Below, piece by piece: positions 1 through 6,791 of a DNA stretch of 19,941 nt. The position numbers were made by a program, and so were the translations under genes. Below the pieces are notes generated by a model. That model was given only the letters and a program-made list of their open reading frames with translations, did not search any database and was not told where the DNA came from. The DNA comes from Ignavibacteriales bacterium (GTDB lineage: Bacteria; Bacteroidota; Ignavibacteria; Ignavibacteriales; Ignavibacteriaceae), in the NCBI GenBank assembly GCA_020061995.1, contig JAGUXE010000230.1, positions 1-19,941 of the forward strand. Reading direction: 5' to 3'. How positions within the stretch are numbered: position 1 is the stretch's first letter; the number at the start of each line of letters is the position of its first letter.

Positions 1-630
1 ACCATGGATATATTCCGAACCAATCATGGAAGCTAAATAAACATCTTCACCGAAGGTTTCCCAAAGTCTTGGCCAAACGGGTTGGCGACCGAGATCCATA
101 ACCGGATAAAAATTCCAAGGGATACCGGAAGCTCTTGTTTCAATTGAAGTAATTTCACCGGAACGTTTTGCTAACTCTTTATTGAATGAAGCTCCCATAT
201 TTATTGCTTGCGGAAAAAGAGTTGCTCCAACAGTATAAGTGGCACCATGAATAGCATCAATACCATATAAGACGGGAATTTTTAATCGTGATTTTTTAGT
301 TGCAACATCCTGCATCTTAGTTAATATTTCATGCCAATATTCTGCTGAATAAGCTACATCATAAACATTAAGAAGAGAGCCTACATGATATTTCAGAATG
401 GCCTCTTCTAATTTTGCATCATCAAGTTCATGAGCTTGAGATTTTGTCCCTTGTGTTTTTGAAATGGCTTGCATAGTTACTTGAGTCATCTGGCCGACTT
501 TTTCTTCAAGAGTCATTTCTGCTAAAAGTTTTTTAACTTTTTTTTCTATTTCACCTGACTTATCAGCAGGTTTATTCGGCATTGCGAAAGTCATCCCGGC
601 TATAATTAACAATATTAGAACAGATTTCAT
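1..630 (-). CDS. Glycoside hydrolase family 3 beta-glucosidase, N-terminal part (runs off left edge)
   Basis: This frame reads from ATG at 630 to the window edge without a stop (210 codons), so only the N-terminal third or so is present. Residues 1-16 form a hydrophobic signal peptide ending in TFA. About residues 27-50 match the usual GH3 opening (LLAEMTLEEKVGQMTQ). Residues 118-129 carry the family signature IPVLYGIDAIHG, followed by GATLFPQAINMGA and the region PVMDLGRQPVWPRLWETFGE. These are typical BglX-type GH3 barrel motifs. The family cleaves terminal beta-linked glucose from oligosaccharides; the nucleophile Asp lies beyond the window. A Shine-Dalgarno-like AAGGA lies 9 bases before the ATG. 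The gene starts 37 bp after the GH16 gene ends, on the same strand, which suggests co-transcription and a shared role in beta-glucan breakdown. Family assignment is secure; substrate is inferred. Confidence 0.93.
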   Translation of the reverse strand, partial: MKSVLILLIIAGMTFAMPNKPADKSGEIEKKVKKLLAEMTLEEKVGQMTQVTMQAISKTQGTKSQAHELDDAKLEEAILKYHVGSLLNVYDVAYSAEYWHEILTKMQDVATKKSRLKIPVLYGIDAIHGATYTVGATLFPQAINMGASFNKELAKRSGEITSIETRASGIPWNFYPVMDLGRQPVWPRLWETFGEDVYLASMIGSEYIHG

Positions 631-667
631 GTCTATTTATCCTTGATTTATTGTATTAATTCCATTT

Positions 668-2479
668 TTAATTTAGAAGCACCATTTTTTTAGTCTGTTT
701 AAAAGTTGAGCCGATTAAAGAGAAGAAATAAATTCCGGAAGCTAATTCTATTCCGTAAGATGTCTCACCATTCCAATTAATCGAATGATACCCGGCGCTT
801 TGATTAGATTCTTTCTCTTCATAAATAAGATTACCCAGCATATTGTAAATCTTGAGTGTTACATCATCATTTTGATGAAGATAATAACTGATATTAGTTT
901 GTCCGTTAAAGGGATTTGGAAAATTTTGGTTGAGAAAGAATTGATTGGGTAAAACCGAACTTTCATCTTTCGTATCTAACGATTTTTGTGTGATTACAAA
1001 TCCGTTTATTAACGGATTATCAATATGTGCGGCAAAAAATATTTCGAGAATATTATCAGTTACATTTACATTTTGAACAAGTTTTTCATAAGCCGAATTA
1101 GCTCCAACTTTCTGAAAAATATCTAGTTTGTTTTCAGCCATTTCACTCTGTACATAAACATCAAAAATTCTTTTCCCGGAAGTTGTGTGATAATTTTCTG
1201 CAAACATCAGTTTAACATCATAAACACCGTTTGGAACACGTACTAAATATTTCACCAAACCTGTTCTGTCTGTTTGATAAATAACATCTTCATCCGTTCC
1301 GTTAATTTGAATTGATGATGAATAACTTACATTAGTTCCATCAAGATAACCGTATTCAATTGTTGGTTTAAATCCCTGATCTGCTACATATCCGTTAATT
1401 CCGATTCCGCCTGCATTAAGTTTAAACGGAAAAGTCGGGAAGTAAGTATTCTGAATTGTAATTGCCTTCAACCCCATATTATTTGGAGGATCGGCTTTAT
1501 CTTTTAAATTCATTAAGATTAGGTTTGAGGTAATCGCTGTATCAAGTCCGGTTACAGTTAAATCTACACTTCTCTCATCCTCTAATAAGACTGAGCTCTG
1601 AACAGTTGAATTTATGATTACATAATTAGTAGGAGTCTCGGCTGAGGCTTTTTCCATCTCTTCCGAAAACATTATTCTAACTTTATTGCCAGTCGCACGA
1701 GCCCACAAAGGAGAAGGTCCCTTTTTATCTGTATAACCAATATTAACATTATCTGTTAAACAGAGAATCATCTTCCCATCTCTGAAGACAATATTCTCGT
1801 GAATAAAATCGCAATTATTACCGCCGAAAGTATGAGTTGCTTTATCCCAGCGGTTTGTATCCCAGCTATCGAATTCATCACGCCATTGTGGAGAGAAATT
1901 ATTTCCGGTTCCGTAAGAACCATTTCCGGGGGTGTAGGCAGAGTAACTAACCCAATCATAATAAGCGAATGCGGGGAGAATATTTGCGTTCCACTCACCT
2001 ACCCAATTATTGTAGGCAGGATTCCAAATATTCATCATCAGTTTTTGTGCTTTATTTATTGTAGCAATATGCTCTTCAGTTTGTCGGTAGACTTCAACTC
2101 CGTCAATAAACCAGGCGACATAATCTGGGGTCCATTCAAATGCGTAAACATGATAATCGAGATGAGGATTAAAACTAACAAAGTGTTGACGAACGTTATT
2201 AACCTGTCCCGGAGAAATCACATTAAACTGGACAGCATTGTTATATCTTCCGAGAATTTCAATATCGATTTCATTCCAATTCTGAAGCCCGGAAGAAAAA
2301 TCGTGGTAAGTAAAAAACGAAGCCAACACCCCTTCCTTTTGGGGTGATTTCAATCTTGTCTCAAATCTACCATAAAGAAAAGATTCTTTAGTTCTATACT
2401 CTCCCCCTTTGTAATCTTTTGCAAATGAGATTAATTGGATGAAGAAGATTATCAGAAAAATTTTTAGGAGTTGATTCAT
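668..2479 (-). CDS. Secreted circularly permuted GH16 beta-glucanase (lichenase type) with Ig-like, malectin-like and T9SS sorting domains
   Basis: 603 residues. A signal peptide (1-20, ending SFA) leads straight into KDYKGGEYRT, a strand that lies mid-domain in Bacillus lichenases. The catalytic motif EIDIE is at 70-74 (E70 nucleophile, E74 acid/base by family rule). FEWTPDYVAWFIDG (114-127) and YYDWVSY (173-179) follow. After a Gly-rich linker (184-194), the segment that opens ordinary GH16 lichenases appears: WRDEFDSWDTNRW (199-211), HTFGGNNCDF (216-225) and ENIVFRDGKMILCLT (228-242). This inverted order matches my recollection of the Fibrobacter succinogenes 1,3-1,4-beta-glucanase, a known natural circular permutant. 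Next come an SbsA-like Ig domain (about 255-345), a malectin-like domain (about 351-498) and a T9SS type A tail (511-603, with QNFPNPFNG). A GGAG site lies 4 bases before the ATG. The neighbouring GH3 gene supports beta-glucan depolymerisation at the cell surface. GH16 identity is very secure; exact linkage specificity is inferred. Confidence 0.95.
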   Translation of the reverse strand: MNQLLKIFLIIFFIQLISFAKDYKGGEYRTKESFLYGRFETRLKSPQKEGVLASFFTYHDFSSGLQNWNEIDIEILGRYNNAVQFNVISPGQVNNVRQHFVSFNPHLDYHVYAFEWTPDYVAWFIDGVEVYRQTEEHIATINKAQKLMMNIWNPAYNNWVGEWNANILPAFAYYDWVSYSAYTPGNGSYGTGNNFSPQWRDEFDSWDTNRWDKATHTFGGNNCDFIHENIVFRDGKMILCLTDNVNIGYTDKKGPSPLWARATGNKVRIMFSEEMEKASAETPTNYVIINSTVQSSVLLEDERSVDLTVTGLDTAITSNLILMNLKDKADPPNNMGLKAITIQNTYFPTFPFKLNAGGIGINGYVADQGFKPTIEYGYLDGTNVSYSSSIQINGTDEDVIYQTDRTGLVKYLVRVPNGVYDVKLMFAENYHTTSGKRIFDVYVQSEMAENKLDIFQKVGANSAYEKLVQNVNVTDNILEIFFAAHIDNPLINGFVITQKSLDTKDESSVLPNQFFLNQNFPNPFNGQTNISYYLHQNDDVTLKIYNMLGNLIYEEKESNQSAGYHSINWNGETSYGIELASGIYFFSLIGSTFKQTKKMVLLN

Positions 2480-2536
2480 GAGTCTCCGGATTTATTTTGA
2501 TTTTAAAATCTGTTATTTGAGATCTGAAGAAGTATC

Positions 2537-2586
2537 AGCTGCGCTATCTGAAGAACTCTAAATACAAAATCAGAGATAGCGCAGCT
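2537..2586 (-). terminator. 13-bp-stem hairpin between the PorV-like and GH16 genes
   Basis: Perfect inverted repeat: AGCTGCGCTATCT at 2537-2549 and its reverse complement at 2574-2586, with a 24-base loop. It lies 21 bases past the stop of the PorV-like gene and 58 bases before the GH16 start. The bases after the stem in the minus-strand transcript (GATACTTCTTC) are only modestly U-rich. It could be a weak terminator, or a processing or stabilising hairpin that separates receptor-module mRNA from enzyme mRNA. Confidence 0.6.
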
Positions 2587-2606
2587 TCAACAAAGGAGAC
2601 ACTATG

Positions 2607-3638
2607 CTAAAAAAGCAAACCTATTGAGAATTTTTGAATATTAGTTAATCTTCCGAAATCTGCATAAGCATAATCAAATGATAAACCGATATTCCCCATC
2701 AAATATTGTTTTACCCCAAACCCAAGTGTAAAGGACTCTTCAGAATCTTCTAAAAATAGAGACTTATAACCTCCGCGAAGAGAAATCATATCATACATAG
2801 TCCACTCAAAACCGATATTAATACTTTCATAATTATCATTTGGATGAAGCGCATCAAGAGCTAATTGAATTGTATGAGATTCAAATATTTCTTTTTTATA
2901 ACCGACTCCGACTCTGAATGTCAAAGGTAAAGCCCATTCATCGGTTTGCAAGTATGCAGGAATATTTCCGTTATTTCCGGTTGACTGTGTATTCAAATCA
3001 TGGAGTACTAAATTTGAATTCCCTTCCAACTTCATTTTTGTTCCGAAATTGGATATTGACATTGCGAGAACCATGTCGTCAAAGGGAGTTACGTATTGCA
3101 CACCAAGATCAACTGCAAATGCAGAGGCACTCATCTTCCAAATTGTTTGTTGAATAAATTTCGGATTAAAACCGATACTGAAATTTTCAGTTAGATTTAT
3201 TGCGTAGGTTAAACTTATAGCAACATCGGCAGCTTTGAAGGTTTCTCCTGTTCCACTTGGCTCGTCGATTGTAGTTACTCGCATCTCACCTATACTTGAA
3301 GAAGTAAAACTTAAACCAAGCGAACCAAATCCAGGAACCGGATAAGCAACCGCAACATAATTAAACTTAATATCAGCAAACCAATCAGTATAATCGAACA
3401 TCGCTCCGGCAGAGTTCATTTTTGCAATCCCTGAAGGATTCCAAAAAATCGAACTTGCATCATCAGCAAGCCCGACAAATGCGCTCCCCATTGCAGTTGC
3501 ACGCGCCCCTTGGCTTATCGAAAGAAACGGTGCGGCGGTTGTTCCCTTTTTGGAAACATTACTCACAAACTGTCCGAATAGAGATGCAGTTGTAAAAAGA
3601 AGAATTACTATTGTTATCATTTTTGTTTTCATTTTCAT
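2607..3638 (-). CDS. PorV/PorQ-family outer-membrane beta-barrel protein
   Basis: 343 residues with a signal peptide (about 1-22, ending LFGQ). The mature N-terminus carries PFLSISQGARATAMGSAFVGLADDASSIFWNPSGIA (given in parts: PFLSISQGARATAMG, then SAFVGLADDASS, then IFWNPSGIA). This is characteristic of the PorV/PorQ (UPF0164-like) group of FadL-like barrels. The remainder is alternating beta strands with aromatic girdles and ends in KFSIGLLF, a typical outer-membrane barrel C-terminus. PorV proteins act as outer-membrane partners of type IX secretion. This copy sits directly behind a T9SS-tailed secreted protein and a TonB receptor, so a dedicated role in that module is plausible rather than being the housekeeping PorV. 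The start is ambiguous between M1 and M3: GAGGAG lies 1 base before M1, while GGAG sits 7 bases before M3. The gap to the upstream gene is 6 bp and the RBS overlaps that gene's end, so translational coupling is likely. Confidence 0.85.
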   Translation of the reverse strand: MKMKTKMITIVILLFTTASLFGQFVSNVSKKGTTAAPFLSISQGARATAMGSAFVGLADDASSIFWNPSGIAKMNSAGAMFDYTDWFADIKFNYVAVAYPVPGFGSLGLSFTSSSIGEMRVTTIDEPSGTGETFKAADVAISLTYAINLTENFSIGFNPKFIQQTIWKMSASAFAVDLGVQYVTPFDDMVLAMSISNFGTKMKLEGNSNLVLHDLNTQSTGNNGNIPAYLQTDEWALPLTFRVGVGYKKEIFESHTIQLALDALHPNDNYESINIGFEWTMYDMISLRGGYKSLFLEDSEESFTLGFGVKQYLMGNIGLSFDYAYADFGRLTNIQKFSIGLLF

Positions 3639-3644
3639 ACTCCT

Positions 3645-6600
3645 CTATTTAATTACCGCAAATTTTCCGATGTGAGAACCAATCCCTTCAGCATCAACGT
3701 GATAGATATAGACACCATATGCTATTTCCATTCCGTCAGTTGATACTAAATTCCACGAAAGCGCGCCGTCGGATATTTCGGAATCTTTTTGAAGAGTGGT
3801 AACTAATGCTCCCGCTAAAGTATAAATTCGTATTGTACACTTAGCCGGCAAATTAATGAAATCAATTTTTCGCTGTCCCCGTCCGCTTAAGTTAAGATTT
3901 CTCTTTTCCCAGGCTGCGGCACCAAGATATGGATTAGGGACTACATCAATTTTTGCGAGCTGTGATTTTGCCAATGATGCATCTGCAGTTGCAGGTTTTG
4001 TAGAGAAGTTAAAGTAATCTCCCGTCATGAATGGTTTTGTAACTCTAATCTGATATTTGTCACCGGGCTGCGGATAAGTTGGAGTGACACCTGGATCTAC
4101 AGGCCCCATGTATGTTACCTGCCAGGAAATTCTGAGGTTTGACATTGTTTGTGTTCCTCTGAACTCCAAGATTTGTATAACGTCGCCAAGCGTTAGGCTC
4201 TTCGATGTATCCAAATCCAACACAGCAATTTTTGATTTTTGGCCGGTAGTAAGATTCGTTGCTTTGAAATTCAACGGAAATTTTGTGTAGAATGGGAACT
4301 GCTGAATGAATGCTGTATCAACAGGCGTATCAAAAAATTCGATATCATAATCAGCTGGCCAAGCGACTCCAATTCCCGTAGTATTTTTGAAGGTCATCAT
4401 AATAAGATTGCTTGATCCCTTTAACCACCCGGTTGAAGAATCAATTGGTGCTATAACGGTATCATTCAAAACTGAAACGACCATTCCGTCAAATGGAGGA
4501 CTGAATTTATTTGTACCAAAATTTGTAGAATCAATTTTTGAATGGAGCGTATCTGTAGCACCGTTCATGACTCTTAAGATATTATAATTCGAAGTTGAAT
4601 ATTGAGGTACTGCACCGCTTGAATTGAAATTGAAGAAATAACTTGCTCCATCCTTAATTTCTTTAGGATTAAGAATAGTTACTTGCAAAGCACCGGTACC
4701 TAATCCTTCTTTAACATGCTTAAGATCTCCGATTATTTGAGGAGGTTGATAACCTGCTGAAAGTGCATTGGGGGTAACAACCGCGCAGTTGATATCTACA
4801 AATTGCAATTTACCCGCAAAATCTTCTGTTATAATTTTTGTACATTCTGAAGGCTGCAATCCCGCAGTACCAAAATTAGGATCACCCATATCATAAGAAA
4901 CAACTGCGTAATAATATGTTTTACCGTTTTTTACATCTGTATCAATGTAGGAATGTTGCAATCCGGTATTTGCACCTCTCCAAAAGTGTGCGCCGTTGAT
5001 ACCGACAGGATCAGGTCCTTTAATTGAATCGACTAAATCAAACTGAGCGATTGGTTTCCAATATTTAGATTCACCTTTTGAATCAGTGATAATCTTAATA
5101 TCATTAAACTCAGCTTCTTCGGAACGGTAAATTAAATATCCTTCAAAATCTTTTTTGTATCCTTTAGTCGGATCGTTATCTTGAAAACCAAGGAATGGAT
5201 CACGCGATTCTTCGGCTATTCTATCCCAATAAAGAAAGACTTTTCCATCGCCAGCAACTACACTCACAGTTGGTTTATACGGAGGACGAGCAAAATTGTA
5301 ATTTGCATTATAGATTTGTTGAACTGTTTCTTTGTTAAAGATTAAATCTTCCAGGTTATTTCCAAAAACAAGTGCCATAGAGAATCTTTCTCTTCTTCCT
5401 TGTTCAAGTGGAAACGGACCGGATGCAAAACACATACTTATGTTTGCACGCTGCAATGCAGTATCAAAGTTTGCATAATTCATTCTTGTCCACATTGATT
5501 CATCGTCTTTAGGCCAACCGCCGCCGGTTCCACCGTCACCAAGACGATAAATTGAAATAGCTGTTAAACCAATTTGATCAGATTCATCCTTATCTGTAGC
5601 ATCATAGTTTGGTTCACCTGCAGTCGGTCTACCATCGCCTTCACCTTCATCAGGACCAATATATTGTGGATCAAAAGGACCAACGCCATCTTTACCAACG
5701 TCATTATTTAAAGGTTCGTTCTGATTTGCATCCCATTTACCGTTTCCGTTAAGATCGGTATAGGAGACCCAATCACCGTCATTATCTAATCCGTCATCAC
5801 GTCTTTCGTCAATCATCCCATCTTCATCATCATCAATTCCATTTATTGCATTGCCGGGGCTTTCCAGATAAGCATACCCATAATAACCGGTAATCCAACG
5901 AACGGGGGCACCAAAACCATCAAAATCATAACAATAAGCTAAATCCAAAGTTTTATCATAATTTGCCATATCATCTCCGGAGTCACTCGTTCCGCCAACC
6001 CCACAATCTGTATAAAAACCAAATAATGTTTTAGGGTATGTTATATCAGCTATATTTACAATATCGTAATGCCAGAAAATAATATCTTCTGCAAGCACTT
6101 GCGACCATTGGAAACCTCTAACTTCTACACGAAGTCCGAGTCCTCCTCTGTTAGAATCAGAAGCAATCGGATAATATGAAAATGGAACTCTTGTAAATTC
6201 TTTATCCTTTGAATCATCCATTACATAAAAAGTTTCGAAATCAGAATTAAGAACACCACGCCCAAAATAACCATACCAGTAACCATCCCATTCCGGAGTT
6301 AAATCGAGTGCATTTGGCCAGAATGCAGGCCATGAGTTTTTATCAACGTTTATTGCAGGGTTTTCGGACGAAGCATTTGAATAACCGGGGACAGGCTCTA
6401 ATCCCCATATTAAATTTGTTGCAGGATCTCTATCCATCCATTCTCTATAAGATGTTTCAAGAGGATGTACAACTTGCCCGTTCCCGGGAGCTGTAATCTC
6501 GGTAGAAATTAAAAGTGCAACACCATCAAGATATGATTGACCGGTTCCCTTAGGCCACTCACCTGATGGTTGATAGGGCCATTGCCCAACTTCACCGTTA

Positions 6601-6773
6601 TTATAAAAGAGTGTTCTGATTTGGTTTCCGTCCATCACACCTTCTCTACGATACTGAATATCACCGTAAGCATCGTTACGATACTTGATAATTTTAGGAT
6701 CAGTTTGAGGGAATAGATTTATTGAGCTTGCCAGCATCAATAAAAATAAAATATTTGAAAAGCGTAAAATCAT
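3645..6773 (-). CDS. Large secreted protein with Asp-rich (calcium-binding-like) region, Fn3-like region and T9SS C-terminal domain
   Basis: 1042 residues; signal peptide about 1-23 (ending LFPQ). I do not recognise an enzymatic domain. Residues 20-310 are rich in Trp, Tyr and Gly. Residues 311-400 form an acidic stretch with repeated DxDxDG-like loops: NGIDDDEDGMIDE (311-323), DDGLDNDGDW (326-335), DLNGNGKWDAN (340-350), then PDEGEGDGRPTAGEPNYD and TDKDESDQIG. These resemble EF-hand or thrombospondin-3-type calcium loops. About 498-640 looks like a fibronectin type III fold with a long insertion (KVFLYWD, then YYYAVVSYD). The last 95 or so residues (VVPNPYLGAA to the terminal GKFAVIK) match a T9SS type A sorting module. 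It lies 18 bp after the TonB receptor and 6 bp before the PorV-like gene, with a good RBS (AGGAGA, 8-base spacing). Its place beside the receptor suggests a surface partner, perhaps a functional substitute for SusD. That role is inference; the secretion signals are visible. Confidence 0.88.
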   Translation of the reverse strand: MILRFSNILFLLMLASSINLFPQTDPKIIKYRNDAYGDIQYRREGVMDGNQIRTLFYNNGEVGQWPYQPSGEWPKGTGQSYLDGVALLISTEITAPGNGQVVHPLETSYREWMDRDPATNLIWGLEPVPGYSNASSENPAINVDKNSWPAFWPNALDLTPEWDGYWYGYFGRGVLNSDFETFYVMDDSKDKEFTRVPFSYYPIASDSNRGGLGLRVEVRGFQWSQVLAEDIIFWHYDIVNIADITYPKTLFGFYTDCGVGGTSDSGDDMANYDKTLDLAYCYDFDGFGAPVRWITGYYGYAYLESPGNAINGIDDDEDGMIDERRDDGLDNDGDWVSYTDLNGNGKWDANQNEPLNNDVGKDGVGPFDPQYIGPDEGEGDGRPTAGEPNYDATDKDESDQIGLTAISIYRLGDGGTGGGWPKDDESMWTRMNYANFDTALQRANISMCFASGPFPLEQGRRERFSMALVFGNNLEDLIFNKETVQQIYNANYNFARPPYKPTVSVVAGDGKVFLYWDRIAEESRDPFLGFQDNDPTKGYKKDFEGYLIYRSEEAEFNDIKIITDSKGESKYWKPIAQFDLVDSIKGPDPVGINGAHFWRGANTGLQHSYIDTDVKNGKTYYYAVVSYDMGDPNFGTAGLQPSECTKIITEDFAGKLQFVDINCAVVTPNALSAGYQPPQIIGDLKHVKEGLGTGALQVTILNPKEIKDGASYFFNFNSSGAVPQYSTSNYNILRVMNGATDTLHSKIDSTNFGTNKFSPPFDGMVVSVLNDTVIAPIDSSTGWLKGSSNLIMMTFKNTTGIGVAWPADYDIEFFDTPVDTAFIQQFPFYTKFPLNFKATNLTTGQKSKIAVLDLDTSKSLTLGDVIQILEFRGTQTMSNLRISWQVTYMGPVDPGVTPTYPQPGDKYQIRVTKPFMTGDYFNFSTKPATADASLAKSQLAKIDVVPNPYLGAAAWEKRNLNLSGRGQRKIDFINLPAKCTIRIYTLAGALVTTLQKDSEISDGALSWNLVSTDGMEIAYGVYIYHVDAEGIGSHIGKFAVIK

Positions 6774-6791
6774 TATTCTTTCTCCTAATTC

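Noticed and set aside
1799..2347. A 182-codon plus-strand open frame antisense to the GH16 gene
   Set aside because: It overlaps a strongly recognised gene on the other strand, has no protein-family resemblance and no ribosome binding site; it is a compositional shadow.
2240..2479. GH16 gene looking N-terminally truncated, because the usual first part of the domain is missing before GGEYRT
   Set aside because: The missing segment reappears after the catalytic half (residues 199-242) and a normal signal peptide precedes KDYKGG, so the domain is complete but permuted.
5574..5843. Acidic DxDxDG region as a dockerin implying a cellulosome-like complex
   Set aside because: Dockerins have two about 22-residue repeats with conserved helix positions; the spacing and intervening sequence here do not fit, and no cohesin is visible.
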